Assembly (NCBI RefSeq): GCF_030372105.1
Contig: NZ_JAUDBQ010000006.1
Coordinates: forward strand, 124,001-188,000
DNA from: Cellulomonas cellasea
Lineage (GTDB): Bacteria; Actinomycetota; Actinomycetes; Actinomycetales; Cellulomonadaceae
Direction: 5' to 3'
Length of the DNA: 64,000 nucleotides
Shown: piece by piece, positions 35,269 to 43,606 of the stretch
Layout of the letters: each line of letters opens with the position of its first letter
Numbering within the stretch: the first letter of the stretch is position 1
Notes under the pieces: generated by a model
What the model saw: only the letters and a program-made list of their open reading frames with translations
Told to the model about the DNA's origin: nothing
Database searches by the model: none
Made by a program: the position numbers and the translations under genes

Positions 35269-36363
35269 GTGCAGCAGTGGGTTCCCATGAACGACCTGTC
35301 CAGGGCGATCAACGAGCAGCGGGCAGCCCTGGAGGGCGCCTGGTCTCGGGTGCTCGACTCCAGCTATGTGGTGATGGGGCCTGAGCACGCCGCCTTCGAG
35401 GCGGAGCTGGCGGCCCTGGTGGGAGCCACTGACGCGGTGGCGGTCGCCTCCGGCACGGACGCTCTGGAGCTGATGCTCCGCGCCACGATGCCGGGTGGCC
35501 GCGATGTGGTCGTCACCGCCGCCAACGCCGGGGGGTACACCACCACGGCGGCTCGGCGCGGGGGGTTCACGGTGCGGTACGTCGACGTCGACGCTCAGAC
35601 GCACCTCGTCGACCCCGACGCCCTCCTCAAGGTCCTGGACGAGCGCGTGGGAGTCGTGGTCGTGACGCACCTGTACGGGCGCGCGGCCGACGTCGCCGCC
35701 GTGCGGGCTGTGTGCGAGCCGCGTGGGATCCGTGTGGTCGAGGACTGCGCGCAGGCGATCGGCGCCCGCACGGACGAGGGACCGGTGGGCTCGCGGGCCG
35801 ACGCCGCGGCCTTCAGCTTCTACCCGACGAAGAACCTCGGCGCGCTCGGCGACGGGGGAGCGGTGACGACCTCGTCCGAGGAGATCGCCGCGAGGCTGCG
35901 CGCGCTGCGCCAGTACGGCTGGGACGCCAAGTACCGCATCGGCGTCGACGGTGGCCGCAACTCGCGGCTGGACGAGGCGCAGGCAGCGGTGCTGCGCACG
36001 CGCATGCCCCTCCTGAGCGCACAGAACGAGGCCAGGCGCGGCATCATCCAGCGATACGCCGCAGTCGGTGCGAGCGGCGTCCGGGTCCTCCCCGCCGAGG
36101 GCGCCGGGCACGTCGGGCACCTCGCGGTGGTCGTCGCGGACGATCGCGCGAGGCTCCGCGAGCACCTGGAGAGCCACCTCATCAGGACGGACGTGCACTA
36201 CCCCGTCCCGGACCACCTGCAGGACGCCTTCCGCGACGAGTACGCCGACGTCTCCCTCCCGGTGACAGCGTCGCTGGCCGACAGGATCCTCACGCTCCCC
36301 TGCTTCGCGGAGATGACGCCGGACGAGGTCGACCGCGTCTGTGGCGCATTGGCGAGCTACTGA
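35269..36363 (+). CDS. DegT/DnrJ/EryC1 aminotransferase (FdtB/QdtB-like)
   Basis: PLP-dependent sugar 3-aminotransferase, 364 residues. Expected to aminate dTDP-3-keto-6-deoxyhexose to a dTDP-3-amino-3,6-dideoxyhexose. Motifs: VPMNDLSRAI start, VASGTDALELML, PGGRDVVVTAAN, THLYGRAADV, VVEDCAQAIGA and the PLP lysine Lys188 in FYPTKNLGALGDGGA. RQYGWDAKYR and NSRLDEAQAAVLR are also family features. A ketoisomerase-acetyltransferase fusion in the same operon supports the Fuc3NAc/Qui3NAc assignment. The GTG start has AGG-rich sequence upstream. First gene of a five-gene operon. Confidence 0.92.
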   Translation: MQQWVPMNDLSRAINEQRAALEGAWSRVLDSSYVVMGPEHAAFEAELAALVGATDAVAVASGTDALELMLRATMPGGRDVVVTAANAGGYTTTAARRGGFTVRYVDVDAQTHLVDPDALLKVLDERVGVVVVTHLYGRAADVAAVRAVCEPRGIRVVEDCAQAIGARTDEGPVGSRADAAAFSFYPTKNLGALGDGGAVTTSSEEIAARLRALRQYGWDAKYRIGVDGGRNSRLDEAQAAVLRTRMPLLSAQNEARRGIIQRYAAVGASGVRVLPAEGAGHVGHLAVVVADDRARLREHLESHLIRTDVHYPVPDHLQDAFRDEYADVSLPVTASLADRILTLPCFAEMTPDEVDRVCGALASY

Positions 36364-36365
36364 CC

Positions 36366-37325
36366 GTGTCCTCCACCGAAGACATCAAGTACTCGGTCGT
36401 CGTCCCGGTCTACGGGAACGAGGGCACTGTCGAGAGCGTCACCCGGCGGCTCGAGGAGATCTCCCTCCAGCTGGACGGCCGGCTCGAGGTGGTGTTCGTC
36501 ATCGACAGCTCGCCTGACCGGTCGGCGTTGGTCCTTGAGAAGGTGCTCCCCGCATCGACGATCGACTCACAGCTGATCTACCACTCGCGGAACTTCGGGT
36601 CGTTCGCCGCGATCCGCACCGGCCTGGCAGCCGCCCGCGGTGAGTTCATCGGGGTGATGGCGGCGGATCTGCAGGAGCCGCCCGAGCTCATGCTGACCTT
36701 CTTCGAGACGCTGGACACGGGCGAGTTCGATGTGGTCGTCGGCCGGCGCGAGTCACGTGAGGACCCCGCGCTCTCGTCGTTCATGTCGCGGAGCTTCTGG
36801 AACCTCTACCGCAAGCTGATCGAGCCCGAGATCCCTCGAGGCGGCGTCGACGTGTTCGGCTGCACCCGGGATGTCGCCCGACAGCTGCTCGCGCTCGACG
36901 AGTCGCACTCGAGCCTGGTGGGGCTGCTGTACTGGGTGGGGTACCGCAGGGCCGAGGCGCCCTACTCGCGCTCCAAGCGTGAGCACGGGAAGAGCGGGTG
37001 GACGATGCACCGGCGGATCCGCTACCTGCTGGACTCGGTGTTCTCCTTCACCGACCTGCCCATCTCGGTCCTCACCGGCATCGGCGCCGGGGGGATGGTG
37101 CTGACGATCCTCGCGAGCGTCATCGTCTTCGTCGGATGGGCGGCAGACCGGATCGCCGTCAGCGGCTACGCGCCGCTGATGCTGACCATCCTGCTGTCAA
37201 CCTTCACGCTCCTGTACGGCCTGGGGGTGGTGGGCTCGTACGTCTGGCGCACCTATGAGAACAGCAAGCGGCGGCCGTCCTCCATCGTGATGAGCAACAA
37301 GGTCTTCGCACGTGCGCTCGACTGA
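36366..37325 (+). CDS. GtrB-like GT2 glycosyltransferase (undecaprenyl-phosphate loading)
   Basis: 319 residues. GT-A domain (about 1-235): YSVVVPVYGNEGTVESV, LEVVFVIDSSPDRS, FGSFAAIRTGLAAARGEF, AADLQEPPE. Two C-terminal membrane segments (about 240-300: LTGIGAGGMVLTILASVIVF and ILLSTFTLLYGLGVVGSYVW) match GtrB, which loads a sugar onto undecaprenyl phosphate at the inner membrane face. SKREHGKSGW is the usual loop. It lies 2 bp after the aminotransferase and overlaps the GtrA-like gene by 14 nt, so the donor may be the amino sugar made in this operon. Confidence 0.92.
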   Translation: MSSTEDIKYSVVVPVYGNEGTVESVTRRLEEISLQLDGRLEVVFVIDSSPDRSALVLEKVLPASTIDSQLIYHSRNFGSFAAIRTGLAAARGEFIGVMAADLQEPPELMLTFFETLDTGEFDVVVGRRESREDPALSSFMSRSFWNLYRKLIEPEIPRGGVDVFGCTRDVARQLLALDESHSSLVGLLYWVGYRRAEAPYSRSKREHGKSGWTMHRRIRYLLDSVFSFTDLPISVLTGIGAGGMVLTILASVIVFVGWAADRIAVSGYAPLMLTILLSTFTLLYGLGVVGSYVWRTYENSKRRPSSIVMSNKVFARALD

Positions 37326-37734
37326 GATGCGGGCGCTGCTGGGATCCGCGTTGCGGTTCGGCGTGGTGGGCGGCGCCAACACGCTGGTGACCGGTGTGCT
37401 GTTGTCGCTCCTCTCCCTCGTCATCGCCCCAGGGCTGGCCTACACCGTGGTGTTCGCCCTCGGAATCCTGTTCTCGACGTTCATGGCCGGGCGTTTCGTC
37501 TACCGCGTCGAGATGGCGCGCGCGCAGATCCTGCAATATGTGGCCATGTACATCGGCGTCTACGTCGTGGGCCTGGGGGTCCTCGCTGTCGCCGTCGGCC
37601 AGGGCTTGCCACCGGGATACTCGGGGCTTGTCGTGCTGGTCACCGCGCCCTTGACCTTCCTGGGCGGGCTTCTGATCGTTCGACGGACGGCGCCTGGACA
37701 GGCGGTCCGACAGCAAGAGGGGATGACGTCGTGA
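37312..37734 (+). CDS. GtrA-like membrane protein
   Basis: 140 residues with four membrane segments: LRFGVVGGANTLVTGVLLSLLS, a LAYTVVFALGILFSTFMA segment, YVAMYIGVYVVGLGVLAV and LVVLVTAPLTFLGGLLIV. The Phe/Arg spacing (GRFVYR) is typical of GtrA, the proposed flippase of undecaprenyl-phosphate sugars. It partners the GtrB-like enzyme just upstream. The GTG start overlaps the preceding gene by 14 nt; an ATG five codons later is an alternative. Confidence 0.88.
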   Translation: MRSTEMRALLGSALRFGVVGGANTLVTGVLLSLLSLVIAPGLAYTVVFALGILFSTFMAGRFVYRVEMARAQILQYVAMYIGVYVVGLGVLAVAVGQGLPPGYSGLVVLVTAPLTFLGGLLIVRRTAPGQAVRQQEGMTS

Positions 37735-38681
37735 CCGACTTCTTCGTGCATGAGCTGGGTGTCTGCGAGACGGCAAGCGTCGGGCGCGGTACTCGGGTGT
37801 GGGCTTTCGCCCATGTCCTCGCGGGGGCTGTGATCGGCGCCGACTGCAACATCTGCGATCACGTGTTCATCGAGAACGACGTCGTCGTCGGCGATCGCGT
37901 CACGATCAAGAGCGGTGTCCAGCTGTGGGACGGCATCCGGCTCGCGGACGACGTGTTCGTCGGGCCCAACGTGACGTTCACCAACGACCGGTTCCCCCGC
38001 AGCAGGCAGTACCCCGAGTCGTTCCCGACGACGCGCATCGACCAGGGGGCGTCGCTGGGGGGCGGGGCCGTCATCCTTCCCGGAATCCACGTGGGACGAG
38101 GCGCGATGGTGGGCGCGGGGGCTGTGGTGACAAAGGACGTCCCGGCGAACGCCGTGGTGGTGGGGAACCCGGCGCGCATCATCGGCTACGGGCCCAGTGC
38201 CGAGGCGCCCCGTGCCGCCCAGGTCCCGGCCATGCCCCAGAGCCTGATAGCCGGGGCTGCGACGGTCGCTCTGCGACGTGCCGACGACCTGCGGGGCTCC
38301 CTCGTCTCCACCGAGCTGGACGACGAGCTCCCGTTCCGGCCCGCGCGCTACTTCACTGTCTTCGACGTGCCCACCCGCGACGTGCGGGGGGCGCATGCCC
38401 ATCGCAAGTGCGAGCAGTTCCTCGTCAGTTTGAGCGGATCGGTCACATGCGTGGTCGATGACGGCGTCCAGCGCCAGGAGGTCGTCCTCGACCGGCCGGA
38501 CCTCGGCCTGTACATGCCGGCGATGGTGTGGGGGACCCAGTACCGATACAGCGCCAACGCGGTGCTCGGGGTCTTCGCCTCGCTGCCGTATGACTCAGAC
38601 GACTACATCCGCGACTACGAGACCTTCCTCGAGGCGCGAGGATTGACCCCCACGCGGCAGAGCGCCGACCAGCCCTCATGA
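37731..38681 (+). CDS. Bifunctional sugar N-acetyltransferase / 3,4-ketoisomerase (WxcM/FdtD-like)
   Basis: 316 residues, two enzymes in one chain. The N-terminal left-handed beta-helix (about 1-165) with hexapeptide repeats (FIENDVVVGDRVTIKSGVQL, VGPNVTFTNDRFPRS, GAVILPGIHVGRGAMVGAGAVV) is an acyl-CoA-dependent N-acetyltransferase. The C-terminal cupin (about 185-310; ARYFTVFDVP, RGAHAHRKCEQF with His222 and His224, SVTCVVDDG) is a dTDP-4-keto-6-deoxyhexose 3,4-ketoisomerase of the FdtA/QdtA family. Xanthomonas WxcM has the same order. It completes the route to dTDP-Fuc3NAc or dTDP-Qui3NAc; which epimer cannot be told. The GTG overlaps the upstream stop (GTGA). Confidence 0.93.
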   Translation: MTDFFVHELGVCETASVGRGTRVWAFAHVLAGAVIGADCNICDHVFIENDVVVGDRVTIKSGVQLWDGIRLADDVFVGPNVTFTNDRFPRSRQYPESFPTTRIDQGASLGGGAVILPGIHVGRGAMVGAGAVVTKDVPANAVVVGNPARIIGYGPSAEAPRAAQVPAMPQSLIAGAATVALRRADDLRGSLVSTELDDELPFRPARYFTVFDVPTRDVRGAHAHRKCEQFLVSLSGSVTCVVDDGVQRQEVVLDRPDLGLYMPAMVWGTQYRYSANAVLGVFASLPYDSDDYIRDYETFLEARGLTPTRQSADQPS

Positions 38682-40906
38682 TCCTGCGCTGGGACGCGAT
38701 GCGGCGCAGCAGGCTCGGTCGAGCGCTGACCGGGGCACGCGCCCGTGAGGTCGCCTTGGTCGCCGCCGTGCTCGTGGTGTTGGAACTGCTGATGTTCTGG
38801 CACTACTTCACCGGCAACGTGGTCCCGGCGCCGGATGACTTCATCGGGTCGTACAACAACGAGCCGCTTGCCTGGTGGCGCGACGGCTCGCTGCTGAGCC
38901 CAGCTCAATGGATGCCGTACTCGTGGGGCGGCTTCCCCGCGGCGATCTCGATCCAGAACGGCTCGTGGTACCTGCCGATTGGCATCTTCGCCGCGATCAC
39001 CCCCTACTCCATCCACGCTGCCGCGGCACTGCAGGCGCTGCACGTCGCCTTCGGCGCGCTCGGGGTGTACGTCCTCGGCCGGCGTTGGGGGCTCGCGCGC
39101 TCCGCGACGATGTTCGGCCTGGTGACCTACTTCTTCGCTGCCAGCTTCTACACGAACGCCCTGCACCCGGACATCGTCCGAGGAGCCGCGTGGGCGCCGT
39201 GGGTGATCGCAGTCCTGTCGCCGACCTGGGCCTGGAAGCGCTGGTGGGGGATCCCGGTCGCTGCCGTGGTGATCTGGCAGGCGTTGGCGGGGAGCTACCC
39301 CGGAGTCATCGTCGCGGGAGCCTACTGCGGGATCGCCTGGGTGGTGACCGCGCAGATCGTGCGCCGGCCGCGGATTCGGGACTTCCTGCTCCCGTTGTGT
39401 GTGGCGGGCCTGGGAGCCCTCCTGCTGTCGGCGCCGAAGTACCTGACGGCGATCGGCCTGCGGGGCACGGGATCGCCGACAGGGGTGGACGAGTCGATCT
39501 TCGACTGGCGCATGGTCGGCACCACGATTTTCCCCTACGACCTCGTCGGGTTGCCGAACGACCCCTCGATGCGGGCGTTCTTCCTGCCCGCGGCGTGCTG
39601 GGCGGCGCTCGCCCTCGTGCGCTGGCGCGACCCGCTCGTACGGGTCTGCGCCGTGGCCGGCGGAGTGGTGCTGGCCCTCGGCATGCCGTTCATGCCGTGG
39701 TACTCGGCGCTCGAGGCCCTTCCCGGGCTCGACCTCAGCCGATTCCGCATGGCCGACTTCCGCGTCTACCTCCTGCTCGTCGTGGTGGTCGCTGCCATGG
39801 CGGGGATCTCCGGCGCGCTCGCGCGGGCCCGCGCGGAGGAGCCCTCGCGTCGCCGCTGGGCGCATCCATGGGGGAGCGCCGCGCTGCTGGGGATGGTGCT
39901 GCTCGCCCTGGCCGTCGCCGAGCGCGCCAACTACCAGGTCGCACGCTGGGTCGAGCCGTGGACGCTGCTCGCCGCCTCGGCCGCCGTCGTGGCGTTGCTG
40001 GGCGGGTTCGGCCGGGCCCGATGGCACGCCAACCGCGGGGACCTGCGCCGATGGGTCGCGGTGCTGACAGTCCTGGGGGCGCTGTCGGGAATCTCCTGGG
40101 CGTATGCGATCACCGCGTCATGGCGCACCGAGCGGGCCGCCCTCGAGACAGCGGTCTGGGGTGAGACGTCCGACGAGCTGATCTCGGATGGCGCCGAGCT
40201 CGAGCTCTCCTCGACGCAGCGACCCGCACGCATCGCTCTCGATGAGCTTCCGGTCTCGGCTGGGGCGGTCAACTGGAACTCGTCCTTCTACCACCGCCAG
40301 GACGCAGTGGGAGGGTACGTCAACCTCAAGGGCCAGCCGGCTTTCGAAGCGGCCCTCGCGGCGCTCGCCAATCCGGACACCGCCGAGGAGACGACCGCGC
40401 TGTACGAGGCGCCCGGGCTGGGCATCGAGGTGGGCGCGGACGATGAGCTCCCGGCGCCGTCTGCCGTCGAGGAGTGCGCGGACTCTGGGGCCTGCGGCGA
40501 AGGGCTCGTCATCCTGCCGGACGCCTACGACGTGGGGGATCTCAGCTACCGGGTCACTGCGGCATCGAGCACGTCAGTGCTGTTCAACGAGGCGTATTAC
40601 CCGGGGTGGTCCATCGAGGCATGTGAGGTCGGCGCCAGCGCGGACAACTGCCGGGTGGTGGAGCCTCGGATGGGCGCCGCTGGGCTCGTCCTCACAGATC
40701 TTCCGGCTGGCGACTGGATCGTCGATCTCGAGTATGCGACGCCTCACCAAAGCGCTGCCGGCGCCGCGTTCCTCACGGGGACGGTCCTGCTCATGGGAGC
40801 CTCGGTGACGATGGTGGTCATGGCACGACGCCGGCGATCCGCATCGGACCCTGCAGAGCCGTCCGACCACGAGATGACGCTCGACGAGCCGGTCCGAGCG
40901 GTGTAG
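38678..40906 (+). CDS. YfhO-like polytopic membrane protein, probable GT-C glycosyltransferase
   Basis: 742 residues with about 12 membrane segments and a C-terminal extracytoplasmic domain before the last one. The first loop after segment one carries acidic PAPDDF, as expected for metal-binding GT-C enzymes. The NEAYYPGWSIEA stretch late in the protein is a YfhO hallmark. YfhO proteins use lipid-linked sugars to decorate wall polymers outside the membrane. Here it ends an operon with sugar synthesis, GtrB-like and GtrA-like genes, so it is the likely transferase of that module. The ATG overlaps the upstream stop (ATGA). Confidence 0.87.
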   Translation: MILRWDAMRRSRLGRALTGARAREVALVAAVLVVLELLMFWHYFTGNVVPAPDDFIGSYNNEPLAWWRDGSLLSPAQWMPYSWGGFPAAISIQNGSWYLPIGIFAAITPYSIHAAAALQALHVAFGALGVYVLGRRWGLARSATMFGLVTYFFAASFYTNALHPDIVRGAAWAPWVIAVLSPTWAWKRWWGIPVAAVVIWQALAGSYPGVIVAGAYCGIAWVVTAQIVRRPRIRDFLLPLCVAGLGALLLSAPKYLTAIGLRGTGSPTGVDESIFDWRMVGTTIFPYDLVGLPNDPSMRAFFLPAACWAALALVRWRDPLVRVCAVAGGVVLALGMPFMPWYSALEALPGLDLSRFRMADFRVYLLLVVVVAAMAGISGALARARAEEPSRRRWAHPWGSAALLGMVLLALAVAERANYQVARWVEPWTLLAASAAVVALLGGFGRARWHANRGDLRRWVAVLTVLGALSGISWAYAITASWRTERAALETAVWGETSDELISDGAELELSSTQRPARIALDELPVSAGAVNWNSSFYHRQDAVGGYVNLKGQPAFEAALAALANPDTAEETTALYEAPGLGIEVGADDELPAPSAVEECADSGACGEGLVILPDAYDVGDLSYRVTAASSTSVLFNEAYYPGWSIEACEVGASADNCRVVEPRMGAAGLVLTDLPAGDWIVDLEYATPHQSAAGAAFLTGTVLLMGASVTMVVMARRRRSASDPAEPSDHEMTLDEPVRAV

Positions 40907-40930
40907 CCCACTGCCTCAACGGGCGTGAAA

Positions 40931-40991
40931 GCGAGGCCTCCGGGTCGTCGAGCAGGAGATGCCCTCCTTCTCGCGCGGGCGGAGGCCTCGC
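40931..40991. terminator. Inverted repeat between convergent genes
   Basis: GCGAGGCCTCCG (40931-40942) and CGGAGGCCTCGC (40980-40991) pair perfectly. The 37-nt loop contains a smaller AGGAG/CTCCT hairpin. It lies between the YfhO-like gene and the convergent repeat-protein gene. The rest of the 273-bp interval shows nothing else. Confidence 0.55.
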
Positions 40992-41179
40992 GTGCCTGCG
41001 CGCTCACGTACTGGCTCCTGCCTGGCGCGGGCGCTCCCCTTGCCACACGCTGCGTGGTCCCCACGTCGCCCAAGCTCGGGCTGTGTGGTCGACAGCAGCC
41101 ACCTCCGCCCCCAGATCGCCGGCCCCGGCTGGTCAGCTGCGAGTCCCGGTCGTGACTGGCGACCGGGAGCCCGCGAGCC

Positions 41180-43606
41180 TCAGTTGACGGTGACCGTGCG
41201 GCAGCCGAGGACGGTGTTGGGCCCGGAGGGGAGGTTGATGGCGTAGAGGCAGACCTGGTGGGTGCCGGGTGTGGCGGCGACGGTCAGGTCGTAGGCGTGG
41301 TTCGGGCCGACCGTGGGGAACGTGTCGTTGACGGCGGGGGAGGGCAGGTCGGCGTTGAACGCGTAGCCGACGCCGTCGACGTACATGTGCACCGGGATCG
41401 GCGCGGTGGTGTCCCAGTCGAAGGCCCAGCCCTTGGCGTTGATGGCGCCGTTCGCGCCGGTGAGCGAGTCGATCACGCCGACCGGGGCCTGCGACTGGGT
41501 GGAGGCGACGGTGACCGTGCGGCAGCCCAGGATCGTGTTGGGGCCGGAGGGGAGGTTGATGGCGTAGAGGCAGACCTGGTGGTTGCCGGGTGTGGCGGCG
41601 ACGTTCAGGTCGTAGGCGTGGTTCGGGCCGACCGTGGGGAATGTGCCGTTCACGGCCGGGGAGGGCAGGTCGGCGTTGAACGCGTAGCCGACGCCGTCGA
41701 CGTACATGTGCACCGGGATCGGCGCGGTGGTGTCCCAGTCGAAGGCCCAGCCCTTGGCGTTGATGGCGCCGTTCGCGCCGGTGAGCGAGTCGATCACGCC
41801 GACCGGGGCCTGCGACTGGGTGGAGGCGACGGTGACCGTGCGGCAGCCCAGGATCGTGTTGGGGCCGGAGGGGAGGTTGATGGCGTAGAGGCAGACCTGG
41901 TGGTTGCCGGGTGTGGCGGCGACGTTCAGGTCGTAGGCGTGGTTCGGGCCGACCGTGGGGAATGTGCCGTTCACGGCCGGGGAGGGCAGGTCGGCGTTGA
42001 ACGCGTAGCCGACGCCGTCGACGTACATGTGCACCGGGATCGGCGCGGTGGTGTCCCAGTCGAAGGCCCAGCCCTTGGCGTTGATGGCGCCGTTCGCGCC
42101 GGTGAGCGAGTCGATCACGCCGACCGGGGCCTGCGACTGGGTGGAGGCGACGGTGACCGTGCGGCAGCCCAGGATCGTGTTGGGCCCGGAGGGGAGATTG
42201 ATGGCGTAGAGGCAGACCTGGTGGTTGCCGGGTGTGGCGGCGACGTTCAGGTCGTAGGCGTGGTTCGGGCCGACCGTGGGGAATGTGCCGTTCACGGCCG
42301 GGGAGGGCAGGTCGGCGTTGAACGCGTAGCCGACGCCGTCGACGTACATGTGCACCGGGATCGGCGCGGTGGTGTCCCAGTCGAAGGCCCAGCCCTTGGC
42401 GTTGATGGCGCCGTTCGCGCCGGTGAGCGAGTCGATCACCCCGACCGGCGGGTTGGCCTGCGGCGCTTGCACTGTCACCGTCTGGCAGCCGAGGACGGTG
42501 TTCGGCCCCACCGGGAGGTTGATCGCGTAGACGCACACCGTGTGCTGGCCGTTGGCCACCGGGATGTTTGCCTGGAAACCATGCTGGTTCCCGGCGCCGG
42601 GGTACTTCGCGCCGATGTCCGCCCGGGTCTGGTTGGCCGTGATCGCGTGGCCGACGCCGTCCACGTAGACGTGCACCGGCACGGCAGTGGTCGGGACGTC
42701 GAGGTCCAGCGCCCAGCCGCTGACGGTGAGCCCGGAGTCCGTGCCGGCGAGTTGGTCGATCGAGCCGAGGGGGTTCCCCCCGGCGGTGGTCGACCCGAAC
42801 CAGTCGGTGAAGTAGCTCCAGAAGTTGCGGTTCCCGTAGGAGGAGCACGAGTCACCGGTGCCGTATCCGGCGGCTAGCGCCGCCGCGTTCGGTTGGTACG
42901 GCGTGTAGTTGTACAGGCTGGCCGTCGCCTGGTTGTGAATCATGACGGGCGCGGACCCGCACGCGGCGTTGGGGTGGAAGCGGACGTTGTTGACGATGCC
43001 GGCGCGGTGGCCGAAGCCGTTGGGGTTGACGGCGTAGCTCTTGAGCTGCCATGCCGCCGAGTACACCTGGTTGAAGAACCCGTAGTACTTCGTGTCGCAG
43101 GCGGCAGTGTCAGGGCAGCCGTACCCCATGGCGCTCCGGTAGCGGTTCGCGTAGAGCGCGTTCCCGGAGGCGGTGACCAGGCCCTGCTCCTTCTGCAGCA
43201 TGACGAGGAGCACCCGCGGGCTGATGCCGCACGCCTGGGCGACGTTGTAGATGATCGTGCTCGCGCGCTCACCGGCGGCGCCCTGGTATGGACGCGTGCA
43301 TCGGGAGTCGGCGCTCCGCGAGGTGGTGTCCTGCGCGTAGTCCTTGAGGCACGGTGTGCCATCGGAGCCGGGCTTGCACCCCGCTCCGCGCGTGTCGAGG
43401 AACCCCTGGATGTCGGCGGCGCCCATCGTGGCGGTGTCGTAGAACGTCGTGTCGCTGATGATGAAGCCGGGGTTGAACCCGCTGAGGTCGGCTGCGCGCG
43501 CGTCCGAGGCCCCCGACGGGGACATCAGCTGGATGACCGTCAGGAGCACGGCCGTGCAGAGCGTGGCCAGGGCGAGGCGCATCGATCGCGTGGCGGGGAC
43601 AGTCAT
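41180..43606 (-). CDS. Secreted lysozyme-like protein with five ~107-residue C-terminal repeats
   Basis: 808 residues. A signal peptide (about 1-39, ending ARAA) leads to a Cys-rich domain (about 40-275) with VLLVMLQKEQGLV (Glu140), YRSAMGYGCPD and YGFFNQVYSAAWQLKSY, a layout like lytic-transglycosylase/lysozyme-like folds; catalytic function is inferred. Then five tandem repeats: one divergent (about 279-378) and four nearly identical (379-806). Each begins G-ID-L-G and contains GWA-D-D, VH-YVDGVG and CLYAINLPSGPN. Repeat length is 107 codons, so copy changes keep frame. It shares one base with the stop of the 189-residue protein upstream. Possibly surface-bound through peptidoglycan. Confidence 0.88.
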   Translation of the reverse strand: MTVPATRSMRLALATLCTAVLLTVIQLMSPSGASDARAADLSGFNPGFIISDTTFYDTATMGAADIQGFLDTRGAGCKPGSDGTPCLKDYAQDTTSRSADSRCTRPYQGAAGERASTIIYNVAQACGISPRVLLVMLQKEQGLVTASGNALYANRYRSAMGYGCPDTAACDTKYYGFFNQVYSAAWQLKSYAVNPNGFGHRAGIVNNVRFHPNAACGSAPVMIHNQATASLYNYTPYQPNAAALAAGYGTGDSCSSYGNRNFWSYFTDWFGSTTAGGNPLGSIDQLAGTDSGLTVSGWALDLDVPTTAVPVHVYVDGVGHAITANQTRADIGAKYPGAGNQHGFQANIPVANGQHTVCVYAINLPVGPNTVLGCQTVTVQAPQANPPVGVIDSLTGANGAINAKGWAFDWDTTAPIPVHMYVDGVGYAFNADLPSPAVNGTFPTVGPNHAYDLNVAATPGNHQVCLYAINLPSGPNTILGCRTVTVASTQSQAPVGVIDSLTGANGAINAKGWAFDWDTTAPIPVHMYVDGVGYAFNADLPSPAVNGTFPTVGPNHAYDLNVAATPGNHQVCLYAINLPSGPNTILGCRTVTVASTQSQAPVGVIDSLTGANGAINAKGWAFDWDTTAPIPVHMYVDGVGYAFNADLPSPAVNGTFPTVGPNHAYDLNVAATPGNHQVCLYAINLPSGPNTILGCRTVTVASTQSQAPVGVIDSLTGANGAINAKGWAFDWDTTAPIPVHMYVDGVGYAFNADLPSPAVNDTFPTVGPNHAYDLTVAATPGTHQVCLYAINLPSGPNTVLGCRTVTVN
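41189..42445 (-). repeat. Tandem array of near-identical 321-bp repeats
   Basis: Four units start at 41189, 41510, 41831 and 42152, period 321 bp exactly. The middle two read as identical over their full length. The fourth differs at two positions before its linker diverges near 42446, and the first at several. A much more diverged fifth unit follows (about 42473-42770). All lie in frame in the secreted protein gene. Confidence 0.95.

Noticed and set aside
40925-41155. Small plus-strand frame between the YfhO-like gene and the repeat protein gene
   Set aside because: 76 codons, no start signal, runs through the terminator-like inverted repeat; no coding character.
41189-42770. Repeat array as a possible CRISPR or mobile element
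   Set aside because: Units are 321 bp, contiguous, without spacers and in frame within one gene. They encode protein repeats.
41258-42877. Plus-strand open frame of 539 codons with perfect internal repeats
   Set aside because: The repeats merely mirror the 321-bp units of the minus-strand secreted protein. The translation is Val/Asp/Arg/Gly-rich with no signal peptide.
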